Of a stretch of 64,000 nt of DNA, positions 24,994 to 33,735 are shown one piece after another. How positions within the stretch are numbered: position 1 is the first letter of the stretch; every line of letters starts with the position of its first letter. The stretch lies in assembly GCF_040685555.1 (NCBI RefSeq), contig NZ_JBFBIK010000005.1, positions 62,001-126,000 on the forward strand. The letters run 5' to 3'. The translations under genes were made by a program, and so were the position numbers. This stretch comes from Sphaerisporangium sp040685555. Lineage in GTDB: Bacteria > Actinomycetota > Actinomycetes > Streptosporangiales > Streptosporangiaceae. The notes beneath the pieces were generated by a model, which worked only from the letters and a program-made list of their open reading frames with translations, was not told the DNA's origin and made no database searches.

Positions 24994-25673
24994 CGGCTCA
25001 CCGCCATCCGCTTGGCGAGCCAGCCGAAGAAGAAGCCGGTGGGCAGGGTGAGGACCATGTAGCCGACCGCGAACCCAAGGAAGATCGGGAGCGTGCCGCC
25101 GTAGTCGTCGAACATCTGCTTCATCACCGCCGACGCCTCGATGTAGCCGGCGACGATCACGATGGTCGTGTTCTTGGTGAGCGCGATCAGGATGCTGCCC
25201 AGCGGGGCGATGACCGAGCGGAACGCCTGGGGGAGCACCACCAGCCGCAGGGACTGCAGGAAGGTGAGCCCGATGGCGCGGGCCGCCTCGGCCTGGCCGG
25301 CCGGCACGGTGTTCATGCCGGCCCGCAGCGCCTCGCACACGAAGGACGCCGTATACGCCGACAGCCCGAGCACCGCCCACCAGTAGTAGTTCGTGGGCGA
25401 GTCGCTGGAGAGGGTCAGCTGCAGGGTGTCGCTCAACCCGAGCGCGCACAGCAGCAGGACGAGGGTGAGCGGGGTGTTGCGCAGGGTGTTGACGTAAACG
25501 GTGCCGGCGGCACGCAGCACGGGGGTGGGGGACACCCGCATGGCGACCAGGACCGTGCCGAGGATCAGCGCAAGCAGCCCGCTCATGAGGGTCAGGCGGA
25601 TCGTCGACCAGAAGCCTGTGAGGATCGTACCGAATTCATGTACGAGGGGACTGATGTCGAAGAGCGATTCCAT
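24990..25673 (-). CDS. gluC: Glutamate-type ABC transporter permease GluC
   Basis: This 227-residue permease of the His/Glu/Gln family has helices at about 20-42, 55-80, 90-110 and 185-215, NTLRNTPLTLVLLL, and the EAA loop QAEAARAIGLTFLQSLRLVVLPQA. It forms the channel with GluD, energised by GluA. It follows gluB after a 62-nt gap containing a strong hairpin, and its stop overlaps the start of the micro-ORF before gluD. Confidence 0.93.
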   Translation of the reverse strand: MESLFDISPLVHEFGTILTGFWSTIRLTLMSGLLALILGTVLVAMRVSPTPVLRAAGTVYVNTLRNTPLTLVLLLCALGLSDTLQLTLSSDSPTNYYWWAVLGLSAYTASFVCEALRAGMNTVPAGQAEAARAIGLTFLQSLRLVVLPQAFRSVIAPLGSILIALTKNTTIVIVAGYIEASAVMKQMFDDYGGTLPIFLGFAVGYMVLTLPTGFFFGWLAKRMAVSR

Positions 25674-25694
25674 CGGGCTCCACCGGAGACGGGG

Positions 25695-25723
25695 AGCGCC
25701 GGTGAGGTGACCTCACCGGCGCT
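25695..25723 (-). terminator. 13-bp perfect hairpin between gluB and gluC
   Basis: AGCGCCGGTGAGG and CCTCACCGGCGCT form a perfect 13-bp stem with a TGA loop in the gluB-gluC gap. Such hairpins after binding-protein genes commonly act as partial terminators or protect the upstream mRNA end, giving more binding protein than permease. There is no U-tract, so partial termination or mRNA stabilisation is more likely than complete termination. Confidence 0.65.
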
Positions 25724-25735
25724 GGGGGAAGGGGA

Positions 25736-26593
25736 TCAGCTGCAACCCTCGGCGGGCGGCGCGCCCGTCGCCGTGAACTTCAGACCGGTGCCGCTGAAGT
25801 GAGTGTCGAAGATCTTCTGCATCGTCCCGTCCTGGTACATCTTGACGATGGCCTTGTTGACGGCCTCGCAGGTCTCCTTGTCGCCCTTCTTCAGGCCGAC
25901 GCCGTACCTCTCGTCGGTGAAGGGGGCGCCGGTGACCTTCAGCGCTCCGCCCTCACGCTTGGCGAACCCGGCGAGGATGGTGTCGTCGGTGGTCACCGCG
26001 TCGATGGCGTTGCCCTTGAGCTTGGTGACGCACTCCTCGTAGGCGCCGGCCGGCACGAGCTGGACGTCGACCTTCTTGTTCTCCTTGTTGGTGCCCTCGG
26101 CGATGTTCTTCCAGGAGTTGGAGCCGGTCACCTGGCAGATGCGCTTGCCCTTGAGGCTGTCAAGGGAGGTGATGGAGGTGTCGTCGGCCCGCACGAGCGT
26201 GTCCTGGTGGGCGATGTAGAGGGGCCCGCCGAAGGTCACCTTGGGCTTGCGCGCGTCGGTGATCGAGTAGGTCGCGACGATCATGTCGACCTGACCCTGC
26301 TGGAGGAAGGTCTCGCGGTTGGCCGAGCGCGCTTCCTTCCAGGTGATGCCGCTCTCGGGGACGCCGAGCTCCTTGGCGATGTACTTCGCCACGTCGACGT
26401 CGAAGCCCTCGACCGTGCCGTCGGGCTTCTTGAGGCCCAGACCGGGCTGGTCGTACTTGACACCGATCGTGAGCTTCTTGTCGTCCTTGGCCTTCTGGAG
26501 CGCCGTCGTGGGTCCGCTGCTGCCGCAGGCGGAGAGGCTGCCGGCCAGTGCCGCGGCAGATAGGAGGATGGCCCCGATCTGTCGTGAACGCAT
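25736..26593 (-). CDS. gluB: Glutamate-type ABC substrate-binding lipoprotein GluB
   Basis: This 285-residue family-3 solute-binding protein begins with a lipoprotein signal peptide ending in LSAC (Cys23). The ligand pocket segments are standard: TIGVKYDQPGLGL, EGFDVDVAKYIA, the Arg-bearing EARSANRETFLQQGQVDMIVATYSIT, and AVTTDDTILAGF. It delivers glutamate or a similar acidic/polar amino acid to GluCD. It lies between gluA and gluC in the canonical actinomycete order gluABCD. Exact ligand specificity is inferred from gene order, not from residues. Confidence 0.93.
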   Translation of the reverse strand: MRSRQIGAILLSAAALAGSLSACGSSGPTTALQKAKDDKKLTIGVKYDQPGLGLKKPDGTVEGFDVDVAKYIAKELGVPESGITWKEARSANRETFLQQGQVDMIVATYSITDARKPKVTFGGPLYIAHQDTLVRADDTSITSLDSLKGKRICQVTGSNSWKNIAEGTNKENKKVDVQLVPAGAYEECVTKLKGNAIDAVTTDDTILAGFAKREGGALKVTGAPFTDERYGVGLKKGDKETCEAVNKAIVKMYQDGTMQKIFDTHFSGTGLKFTATGAPPAEGCS

Positions 26594-26650
26594 ACGCGTG
26601 TACCTCAGCTTTCTTCGTGACGAGCGGTTGTCGGCATGGAGTGCTCAGGG

Positions 26651-26698
26651 CGGCGAAAACGCCGTTCTACCCTGTACGTCCGGATCGCGAAGTACAGG
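26651..26698 (-). promoter_or_regulatory. Paired hairpins between gluA and gluB
   Basis: The 136-nt gap between gluA and gluB holds CGGCG-AAAA-CGCCG (26651-26664) and CCTGTAC...GTACAGG (26671-26677 and 26692-26698, 14-nt loop). Read on the minus strand they form two successive stem-loops in the mRNA just before gluB. They may set the relative levels of ATPase and binding protein; this is inference. Confidence 0.4.
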
Positions 26699-26729
26699 CG
26701 ACGCACGGGTGCGTACCCGGGCATGCTGA

Positions 26730-27485
26730 TCAGTGCGTGAGGATCTTGGACAGGAAGTCCTTCGCCCTGTCGGTGCGGGCGTTGGTGAAGAACTCGTCGG
26801 GGGTGTTCTCCTCGACGATCTGGCCCTCGGACATGAACACGACACGGTTGGCCGCCCGGCGGGCGAAGCCCATCTCGTGGGTGACGACCACCATGGTCAT
26901 GCCGTCTCGCGCGAGACCGATCATGACGTCGAGCACCTCCTGGACCATCTCGGGGTCCAGCGCCGAGGTCGGCTCGTCAAAGAGGATCATCTTCGGGTCC
27001 ATCGCCAGGGCGCGGGCGATGGCCGTGCGTTGCTGCTGGCCTCCGGACAGCTGGGCGGGATACTTCCCCGCCTGGCTGTCGATGCCCACGCGTTCGAGCA
27101 GCTCCATGCCCCGTTTCTCGGCCTGCTCGCGAGGGATGCCCCGTACCTTCACCGGCCCCAGCGTGACGTTCTCAAGGATCGTCTTGTGGGCGAAGAGGTT
27201 GAAGGACTGGAACACCATCCCCACGTCCGACCTGAGCCTGGCCAGTGCCTTCCCCTCGGCGGGAAGCGGCTTCCCGTCGAAGGTGATCGTGCCGGAGTCG
27301 ATGGTCTCCAGCCGGTTGATGGCACGGCACAGCGTCGACTTACCGCCCCCGGAAGGGCCGATCACCACGACGACCTCGCCCCGGGAGACCGTCAGATTGA
27401 TGTCCTTCAGTACATGAAGGGCACCGAAGTTCTTGTTGACGTTCTCGACCCTGACGAGAGGAGTCGCGTCCCCGTTCTCCGTCAT
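26730..27485 (-). CDS. gluA: Glutamate-type ABC transporter ATPase GluA
   Basis: This polar amino-acid importer ATPase has Walker A GPSGGGKST, Q-loop VFQSFNLF, signature LSGGQQQR, Walker B MILFDEPTSALD and the switch His in VVVTHEMGF. Length is standard (about 251 residues). I use the ATG at 27485 (MTENGD) rather than the TTG at 27494; neither has a clear Shine-Dalgarno, so translation may be leaderless or near-leaderless. It is the first gene of the gluABCD operon and is divergent from miaB. Confidence 0.94.
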   Translation of the reverse strand: MTENGDATPLVRVENVNKNFGALHVLKDINLTVSRGEVVVVIGPSGGGKSTLCRAINRLETIDSGTITFDGKPLPAEGKALARLRSDVGMVFQSFNLFAHKTILENVTLGPVKVRGIPREQAEKRGMELLERVGIDSQAGKYPAQLSGGQQQRTAIARALAMDPKMILFDEPTSALDPEMVQEVLDVMIGLARDGMTMVVVTHEMGFARRAANRVVFMSEGQIVEENTPDEFFTNARTDRAKDFLSKILTH

Positions 27486-27686
27486 GTTGCACAACGTAGG
27501 TGGTCAAGGCCACCGGTCACTAACCAGGTGGTACCGATCGCATCACGGCCTGGTCACGGAGCGGAGCCGTGTGGGCGGCTGAGTGTGGTCGTGACGCACC
27601 GTGATCACCCCTGGAACGTTGCAGGAGGCCCGTGCGGAACGCGGCGTGCGACGACCCCGCCGGAGCACCTACCCTTGTTGGTTGAG

Positions 27687-29189
27687 ATGACTGTCACCGA
27701 GGAGCGCGCCCGCACCTACGAAGTCCGCACGTACGGGTGCCAGATGAACGTCCACGATTCCGAGCGGCTCTCGGGCCTGCTGGAAGGCGCTGGGTACGTC
27801 CGGGCGGACGACGGCGACACGGCCGACGTGGTCGTGTTCAACACCTGTGCCGTCAGGGAGAACGCCGACAACAGGTTGTACGGCAACCTCGGCCACCTGC
27901 GCCCGGCGAAGATGAGCAACCCCGGCATGCAGATCGCCGTGGGCGGCTGCCTCGCGCAGAAGGACCAGGGCGAGATCGTCCGCAAGGCCCCCTGGGTCGA
28001 CGTGGTCTTCGGCACGCACAACATCGGCTCGCTCCCCGTCCTCCTTGAGCGCGCGCGCATCGCGCAGGAGGCCCAGGTCGAGATCAAGGAGTCGCTGGAG
28101 GTCTTCCCGAGCACGCTGCCGACCAAGCGCGAGTCGCCGTACGCGGCGTGGGTGTCGGTCTCGGTCGGGTGCAACAACACCTGCACGTTCTGCATCGTCC
28201 CGGCGCTGCGCGGCAAGGAGAAGGACCGCCGTCCCGGCGACGTGCTGAGCGAGGTCCGCTCGCTGGTCGACCTCGGCGTCCTTGAGGTCACGCTCCTCGG
28301 GCAGAACGTCAACACCTACGGCGTGGAGTTCGGCGACCGGTTGGCGTTCGGCAAGCTGCTGCGCGCCTGTGGCGATATCTCCGGGCTTGAGCGGGTGCGC
28401 TTCACCTCGCCGCACCCGGCGGCCTTCACCGACGACGTCATCGCCGCCATGGCCGAGACGCCGAACGTCATGCACCAGCTTCACATGCCCCTGCAGTCGG
28501 GCTCCGACCGTGTGCTGAAGGCCATGCGCCGCTCCTACCGGGCCGAGCGCTACCTCGGCATCATCGAGCGGGTGCGCGCCGCCATGCCCGACGCCGCCAT
28601 CTCCACCGACATCATCGTCGGCTTCCCCGGCGAGACCGAGGAGGACTTCCAGGCCACGCTCGACGTCGTCCGGGAGTCCCGCTTCGCCAACGCCTTCACC
28701 TTCCAGTACTCCATCCGTCCGGGCACCCCGGCCGCGACCATGGACGACCAGGTGCCCAAGGAGGTCGTCCAGGAGCGTTACGAGCGCCTGGTCGACCTGC
28801 AGACCGGCATCTCCTGGGCCGAGAACAAGGCACAGGTGGGCCGCAGGCTCGAAGTCCTGGTCGCCGAGGGTGAAGGGCGCAAGGACGGGGCGACCCATCG
28901 CATGTCCGGCCGCGCCCCCGACAACCGCCTGGTCCATTTCGTTCCGGCACTGCGCGATGACCTCCCTGGTGGTGACGTGCCGAGGTCGGGCGACATGGTG
29001 ACCGTCGAGGTCACCTACGCCGCTCCGCACCATCTCGTCGCCGACGGCCCCGCTCTGGCGCTGCGCCGCACCCGCGCGGGTGACGCGTGGGAGGCTCGGG
29101 AGAGCGCCGCCTGCGGCACCGGGACGAGCGCGGCCTCCGGCAAGCCGGGCGCGGTGTCGCTCGGCATGCCGGCCCTCCGGCGTTCCTGA
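27687..29189 (+). CDS. miaB: tRNA-2-methylthio-N6-dimethylallyladenosine synthase MiaB
   Basis: MiaB is a radical-SAM methylthiotransferase that converts i6A37 to ms2i6A37 in tRNAs reading UNN codons. The 500-residue protein has the N-terminal UPF0004 domain with its cluster Cys residues (TYGCQMNVHDSERL, FNTCAVRENADN, VGGCLAQKD), the radical-SAM motif CNNTCTFC and a C-terminal TRAM domain. The ATG at 27687 follows GGTTGAG and gives the usual N-terminus. It acts on the product of MiaA, encoded 5 kb downstream. Confidence 0.96.
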   Translation: MTVTEERARTYEVRTYGCQMNVHDSERLSGLLEGAGYVRADDGDTADVVVFNTCAVRENADNRLYGNLGHLRPAKMSNPGMQIAVGGCLAQKDQGEIVRKAPWVDVVFGTHNIGSLPVLLERARIAQEAQVEIKESLEVFPSTLPTKRESPYAAWVSVSVGCNNTCTFCIVPALRGKEKDRRPGDVLSEVRSLVDLGVLEVTLLGQNVNTYGVEFGDRLAFGKLLRACGDISGLERVRFTSPHPAAFTDDVIAAMAETPNVMHQLHMPLQSGSDRVLKAMRRSYRAERYLGIIERVRAAMPDAAISTDIIVGFPGETEEDFQATLDVVRESRFANAFTFQYSIRPGTPAATMDDQVPKEVVQERYERLVDLQTGISWAENKAQVGRRLEVLVAEGEGRKDGATHRMSGRAPDNRLVHFVPALRDDLPGGDVPRSGDMVTVEVTYAAPHHLVADGPALALRRTRAGDAWEARESAACGTGTSAASGKPGAVSLGMPALRRS

Positions 29190-29276
29190 TCCACGTCCGC
29201 TCCTCCGGCCTTCCCCGGCCACGTCATGCCGGTCCTGCCTGTCCGCCTGGGTGTACGGCCGCAGGGGCTCGCCGGT

Positions 29277-30035
29277 TCACTTCGTACCGGTGTGCCCGCT
29301 GAGCAACCGGTCGCAGTAGTCGCGGCGGAAGTCCGTGAACGTCGCGCAGGGGTTCGGCACCTGGCGCGGCCGTTCGGCCTCGGTCCGCCGCGGCGACTCG
29401 GACGGCCGTGGCGGCTGGGGCGGCTGGGGCTGGGGCGGTGACCGGCGGGGACGGGGCTCGGGGGTCGTCGCGGGCGGCTCCGGCCGGTCCGGCGGCGTTT
29501 CCATCCCGGCCGGGGGGCCTTCCCGCCGGTCAGGGGCCGGAGGGGCGATCGGCCGGTTCCCGCCGGTCTCGCCCGGTGACCGGCCGCGCCCGTAGGCGTC
29601 ACCCCACCCGGCCTCGTGGCCTCCCAGTCCGGCCTCGCGTCCTTTCCGCGCGGCCTTGGACGGCGCGCTCGCCGCGTACGAGCCGTCGGGCGCCTCCGAC
29701 CGCTCGCCGGGGGAGCCGCCGCCCGGGGGAGCGGGGACGAGCCCCGTCCACAGGCGCTCGGGTGATCCGATTCGCCCGGAAATAGTGGCAAGAGTCGAAT
29801 TTTTTGTGTGTTCGAATACTTGGCTTGCTCCGGGGCCGGGCACGGCCGCAGGGCGGGCGGCCGACGGGCCGGTGGGAGGCGAGATCGCGGACGCCGGATC
29901 CGTCGTGGACGGCGTCGATCCGGGTGTCGTTGGAGCGGTACCAAGGGTGATCCCCAGCCCCACGATGGCGAAGACCGCGGTCACGCCGCTGACGGTGGCC
30001 ACTGTTCGAATTGAGATCGGTCCAAGTGATGACAA
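29277..30035 (-). CDS. Hypothetical membrane-anchored Pro/Arg-rich protein
   Basis: I do not recognise this family. The frame encodes one membrane helix near the N-terminus (VATVSGVTAVFAIVGLGITLG), then about 170 residues of Pro-, Gly- and Arg-rich low-complexity sequence (tracts such as PQPQPPQPPRP), and a compact C-terminus NPCATFTDFRRDYCDRLLSG with two Cys that could pair outside the cell. The frame stays open to an ATG at 30143, but that lies 5 nt from the divergent CAP gene, so I suggest a downstream start such as TTG 30035, preceded by GGAAG. The topology implies a cell-surface stalk with a small C-terminal module. Confidence 0.6.
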   Translation of the reverse strand: MSSLGPISIRTVATVSGVTAVFAIVGLGITLGTAPTTPGSTPSTTDPASAISPPTGPSAARPAAVPGPGASQVFEHTKNSTLATISGRIGSPERLWTGLVPAPPGGGSPGERSEAPDGSYAASAPSKAARKGREAGLGGHEAGWGDAYGRGRSPGETGGNRPIAPPAPDRREGPPAGMETPPDRPEPPATTPEPRPRRSPPQPQPPQPPRPSESPRRTEAERPRQVPNPCATFTDFRRDYCDRLLSGHTGTK

Positions 30036-30148
30036 GTCGTGATTCTTCCGTGATTGAGGTGCGGTAATTCGTTCTATGGGGCTAGTGTGACCACCGCCCG
30101 CGGAAGCCGGAGCGCTTTCCCCCCGATAGGCCGCAGGAGTCACCTAAT

Positions 30149-31360
30149 ATGGATCGGCACGACCGTCCGTCGCCGGGCCGCTACGACGAGTCCAGCTCTC
30201 ATCTCCCCACCGAATACCTCGCATCCGAGCCGCCCTCCCCCTCGGGCTCGCGCAAACGGACCCTCGTGATCAGCACGGCCGCCGCCGTGCTGGCGGCAGC
30301 CGTCACCGCCGGAGGGGTCATCACCCTCACGAACCGCACCGCCTCCACCAGCGATGCCGGCAACGTGAGCCGGCAGTCGTCCGAGAACGGGACGAGCTCA
30401 AACCAGGCGGCGGAGGACGCCGCGTCCGACCCGGGCGACGTCTCCTCCGACCCCAACGACGCCTCCGGCGGGAGCGCGGGTTCGCCGGGCTCCCACGGGT
30501 CCGGCGGATCGACCGGGTCCTCCGGTTCTTCAGGCTCCTCTGGTCAGCAGGCCGATGACCCCGGCTCCCCGGTCGGGCAGACCGCGGCGCCCATCACCAA
30601 CGACCAGAGCGCGAAGAACAAGAAGAACACCGCAACGGACACCACCGGCACCGAGGGCCAGGGCGTGGGTCCCGACGGCCCGGCCGGCTACGTCGAGCCG
30701 TACCCCCAGCAGCCGGGCAGGTTCTCCGGCCTCGGCCCCGACTTCTTCAAGGACCTCGGCCCGATCACCATGCCGTCGTACACGCCCACGGCCAAGCCGT
30801 CGGCGACGCCCACGGCGAAGCCGAGCACGAAGCCGTCGGCCACGCCGAGCACGAAGCCGTCGGCCACGCCGAGCGCCAAGCCGTCGGCCACGCCGACGGC
30901 GAAGCCGAGCGCCAAGCCGACGCCCAAACCGTCGAAGCCGGCGCCGAGCCCCTCCTCGACCGGCAAGGCGTCGACCGTCGTCGCCGCCGAGGACGAGGTG
31001 GCGCGCCTGACCAACGTCGCCAGGCAGGAGCAGGGCTGCGGCCCGCTGCGCATCGACGAGCGCCTACGCAAGGCCGCTCGCGGCCACTCCGACGACATGG
31101 CGGCCAAGGGGTACTTCGACCACACCTCGGCCGACGGCCGTTCCCCGTGGGACCGGATCAAGGCCGCCGGCTACAACTCGTCGATGTTCGCCGAGAACAT
31201 CGCACGCGGCCAGGCCACCCCGGACGCGGTCGTGAAGGGCTGGCTGAACAGCCCCGGGCACCGCGCGAACATCATGAACTGCAAGCTCAAGGCCATCGGT
31301 GTCGGCGTCCACTTCGGTAGCGGCGGCCCCTGGTGGACCCAGGACTTCGGTTCCGACTGA
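30149..31360 (+). CDS. Secreted or membrane-anchored CAP (SCP-like) domain protein
   Basis: This 403-residue protein has a short cytoplasmic N-terminus, a membrane helix at about residues 35-58 (VISTAAAVLAAAVTAGGVITL), a Ser/Gly-rich linker, a repetitive Lys-Pro-Ser/Thr stalk (about 210-265), and a C-terminal CAP domain (about 280-403). The CAP domain shows the expected HSDDMAAKGYFDHTSADGRSPWDR, FAENIARG and GWLNSPGHRANIMNCKLKAIGVGV motifs, including the paired His/Glu positions. Such proteins act outside the cell; their biochemical role in bacteria is unclear. The divergent partner at 29277 is also an anchored stalk protein, and the two share a promoter region. Confidence 0.9.
   Translation: MDRHDRPSPGRYDESSSHLPTEYLASEPPSPSGSRKRTLVISTAAAVLAAAVTAGGVITLTNRTASTSDAGNVSRQSSENGTSSNQAAEDAASDPGDVSSDPNDASGGSAGSPGSHGSGGSTGSSGSSGSSGQQADDPGSPVGQTAAPITNDQSAKNKKNTATDTTGTEGQGVGPDGPAGYVEPYPQQPGRFSGLGPDFFKDLGPITMPSYTPTAKPSATPTAKPSTKPSATPSTKPSATPSAKPSATPTAKPSAKPTPKPSKPAPSPSSTGKASTVVAAEDEVARLTNVARQEQGCGPLRIDERLRKAARGHSDDMAAKGYFDHTSADGRSPWDRIKAAGYNSSMFAENIARGQATPDAVVKGWLNSPGHRANIMNCKLKAIGVGVHFGSGGPWWTQDFGSD
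30787..30940 (+). repeat. Tandem repeat encoding Lys-Pro-Ser/Thr stalk
   Basis: Short in-frame repeats of the type ACGCCGAGCACGAAGCCGTC encode (A/T)KPSATP-like units inside the CAP protein. They span about 150 nt and probably form an extended wall-spanning linker whose length may vary between strains. Confidence 0.8.
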
Positions 31361-31380
31361 TCCGGACGATTCTGCCGACA

Positions 31381-31408
31381 GGCCGCCCTCCCCTCGGGGA
31401 GGGCGGCC
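31381..31408 (+). terminator. Strong hairpin terminator after CAP gene
   Basis: GGCCGCCCTCCC and GGGAGGGCGGCC form a 12-bp perfect stem with a 4-nt CTCG loop starting 21 nt after the CAP stop codon. There is no U-tract, as is typical for actinomycetes. Confidence 0.8.
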
Positions 31409-31446
31409 TGGTCCGGGTGGCGGGCGGGTGGGGTTAGCCTGATCTT

Positions 31447-32169
31447 GTGCTCGTCGCCGCGGCCGTCTGCCCGCATCCTCCGCTGATCGTCCCCGAGATC
31501 GCGGGAGCGGCGGCACCGGAGCTCGACGACCTTCGCGACGCCTGCGCGTCCGCGATCCGGTCGCTGGCCGCGTCCCGGCCGGACACGCTGATCGTGGTCG
31601 GCGACGCGGGCACCACACGCTCGTACGAGCCCGGCGCCGGCGGGAGCCTCGCCCCGTGGGGCGCCGGCGTCCGCGTGGGCTCGGGCGGCCCGGTACTCCC
31701 GCTCTCCCTGACCATCGGCCGCCTGCTCCTTGATCTCGCCGGGTCCGGGCCGGTTTCCGGGTACGAGGCGATCGCCTCCGACGCCCCGGCCGAGGCGTGC
31801 CGGCGGCTCGGCGTGGCGCTGGCGGATCGAGGGCGGCGGGTCGCGCTGCTGGTCATGGGCGACGGCTCCGCCAGGCTCACGGTGCGCTCGCCCGGCTACT
31901 TCGAGCCCGGAGCCCTTCCGTACAACGAGGCGCTCGCGCGGGCGCTCGGCGGCGCGGACGTGCCGTCGCTTGCAGCCCTCGACCCCGGGGAGGCCGCGGA
32001 GCTGTGGGTGGCGGGCCGGGCGGCCTTCCAGGTTCTCGCGGGCGCGGCCGGAGCGGATTCGGAGGGCGGGAGCGGCTTCCGCGGTGAGCTGCTCTACGAC
32101 GACGCCCCCTACGGCGTCGGCTACCTCGTGGCCCGGTGGACCCCGCGCGGCCCGCGCTCCCAGCCGTGA
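31447..32169 (+). CDS. Class III extradiol dioxygenase (LigB-like) family protein
   Basis: This 240-residue protein has the LigB-type fold signature: VAAAVCPHPPLIVPEIAG at the N-terminus (His candidate metal ligand), DTLIVVGDAGTTRSY and VALLVMGDGSARL. Actinobacterial homologues sit beside miaA and dapF (Rv2728c in M. tuberculosis, from memory), and no reaction is established. The family member may lack true dioxygenase activity: the typical second metal His is not obvious, with GDGS in place of the usual GDGSH-type segment. The start is GTG 31447. It is followed by ogt after 111 nt. Confidence 0.75.
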   Translation: MLVAAAVCPHPPLIVPEIAGAAAPELDDLRDACASAIRSLAASRPDTLIVVGDAGTTRSYEPGAGGSLAPWGAGVRVGSGGPVLPLSLTIGRLLLDLAGSGPVSGYEAIASDAPAEACRRLGVALADRGRRVALLVMGDGSARLTVRSPGYFEPGALPYNEALARALGGADVPSLAALDPGEAAELWVAGRAAFQVLAGAAGADSEGGSGFRGELLYDDAPYGVGYLVARWTPRGPRSQP

Positions 32170-32280
32170 GCGGACGGCCTTGGGGGATCGGGATGGGAGC
32201 ACGCCCGGCTGTGGTTACGGTGGGAGGACGGGTGCGGCGCTCGCCGCACCGACGACTAGCGCGCGGATGGACATGATCGG

Positions 32281-32808
32281 ATGGTAGACGTCGCCTTCGG
32301 CAGCGTGCCGACACCGCTCGGCGACGTGCTGGCGGCCGTCACCCCGGATGGGGTGGTGGCCACGGGATTCCGGGACGGCGACGCCGCCCGGCGAAAGCTG
32401 CTCGGCCGTCTCGGCGTGCCCGGCGTGGACGATCCCGCCCGTACGGCTCACGCCCGGGATGAGCTGGCCGCCTACTTCGCCGGCGAGCTGCGCGAGTTCA
32501 CGGTGCCGGTCGACTGGCGCCTGGCGTCCACGCTGCAACGGCGGGTGCTCGGCACGCTGTACGAGAAGATCCCGTACGGCAGGGTGACGACCTACGGCGA
32601 GCTGGCCGAGAGCAGCGGCTCAGGCGTCCCCGCCCGTGCCATCGGGTCGATCATGGGCAGCAACCCCGTTCCGATCATCGTCCCGTGCCATCGCGTCGTC
32701 GCGGGGAACGGGCTCGGCGGGTTCAGCGGCGGCGACGGGGTCGACTCCAAGCGCTGGCTGCTCACCCTTGAGGGCTACCTGCCGCCGACCCTCGACTGGG
32801 AGCTGTAG
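32281..32808 (+). CDS. ogt: Methylated-DNA-protein cysteine methyltransferase
   Basis: This suicide repair enzyme removes O6-alkyl groups from guanine in DNA by transfer to its own cysteine. The active-site motif is IIVPCHRVV with Cys136, and the helix-turn-helix recognition segment IPYGRVTTYGELAESSG is present. The 175-residue length is standard. Its stop overlaps the GTG start of miaA (TAGTG), so the two are coupled. It has no Ada-type regulatory domain. Confidence 0.95.
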   Translation: MVDVAFGSVPTPLGDVLAAVTPDGVVATGFRDGDAARRKLLGRLGVPGVDDPARTAHARDELAAYFAGELREFTVPVDWRLASTLQRRVLGTLYEKIPYGRVTTYGELAESSGSGVPARAIGSIMGSNPVPIIVPCHRVVAGNGLGGFSGGDGVDSKRWLLTLEGYLPPTLDWEL

Positions 32809-33734
32809 TGGAGCGCACCGACGGCCGGCCGCCGGTCGTCGCCGTCGTCGGGCCGACCGCCGCGGGCAAGTCAGATCTCGCCGTGGACCTCGCGCTCCGC
32901 CTCGGAGGCGAGGCCGTCAACGCCGACTCCATGCAGCTCTACCGGGGCATGGACATCGGCACGGCCAAGCTCTCGCCCGCCGAGCGCCGTGGCGTCCCCC
33001 ACCACCTGCTGGACGTCTGGGACATGACCGAGACGGCGAGCGTGGCCGAGTACCAGCGGATGGCCCGCCCCCTGATCGACGACATGCGCGCCAGGGGAGC
33101 GGTGCCGATCCTGGTGGGCGGTTCCGGCCTCTACATCCGCGCGGCCCTGGACAACCTGGAGTTCCCCGGGACGGACCCGGCGATCCGGGCCAGGCTGGAG
33201 GCCGAGCTGGACACCGCCGGTCCCGAGGCGCTCCACCAGCGCCTCAAGGAGCTCGATCCGGTGGCGGCAGAGGCCGTTCTGGCGAGCAACGGCCGCCGCA
33301 TCGTGCGTGCCCTGGAGGTGATCGAGCTCTCCGGGCGGCCGTTCTCGGCCACGATGCCGTCCTACGACGCCGTCTACGACAGCGTGCAGATCGGCGTCCA
33401 GGTGCCGAGGCCCCTGCTCGACGAGCGCATCGCCATCCGGGTCGACCGCATGTGGGAGGCCGGGTTCGTCGAGGAGGTGAGGGTCCTCGCCGGTCGCGGG
33501 CTCGCGAGCGGCCGCACGGCGGGCAGGGCGCTCGGCTACGCCCAGGTGCTGCGCTTCCTCGCGGGGGAGTGGACCGAGCACCAGGCCCGGGAGGAGACCG
33601 TCAGGGCGACCCGCCGGTTCGCCCGGCGCCAGGAGTCGTGGTTCCGGCGCGACCCCAGGGTGAGGTGGCTGTCCTTCGACGCCCCCGACCTGCTCGAACA
33701 GGCCTTGGCGCTGGTCGCGGGTAAGATTCGGTGA
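32808..33734 (+). CDS. miaA: tRNA dimethylallyltransferase MiaA
   Basis: MiaA adds a dimethylallyl group to N6 of A37 in tRNAs reading UNN codons, making the substrate of MiaB. The 308-residue protein has the P-loop GPTAAGKSD (15-23), VNADSMQLYRGMDIGTAK, HHLLDVWD, the ILVGGSGLYIRA motif and RRFARRQESWFRRD at the C-terminus. The start is a GTG overlapping the ogt stop. dapF begins 1 nt after its stop, so ogt-miaA-dapF form one transcription unit. Confidence 0.97.
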   Translation: MERTDGRPPVVAVVGPTAAGKSDLAVDLALRLGGEAVNADSMQLYRGMDIGTAKLSPAERRGVPHHLLDVWDMTETASVAEYQRMARPLIDDMRARGAVPILVGGSGLYIRAALDNLEFPGTDPAIRARLEAELDTAGPEALHQRLKELDPVAAEAVLASNGRRIVRALEVIELSGRPFSATMPSYDAVYDSVQIGVQVPRPLLDERIAIRVDRMWEAGFVEEVRVLAGRGLASGRTAGRALGYAQVLRFLAGEWTEHQAREETVRATRRFARRQESWFRRDPRVRWLSFDAPDLLEQALALVAGKIR

Positions 33735-33735
33735 C

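Noticed and set aside
30787..30940. Short repeats that might suggest a CRISPR-like array
   Set aside because: They are in frame, contiguous without spacers, and encode the Lys-Pro stalk of the CAP protein.
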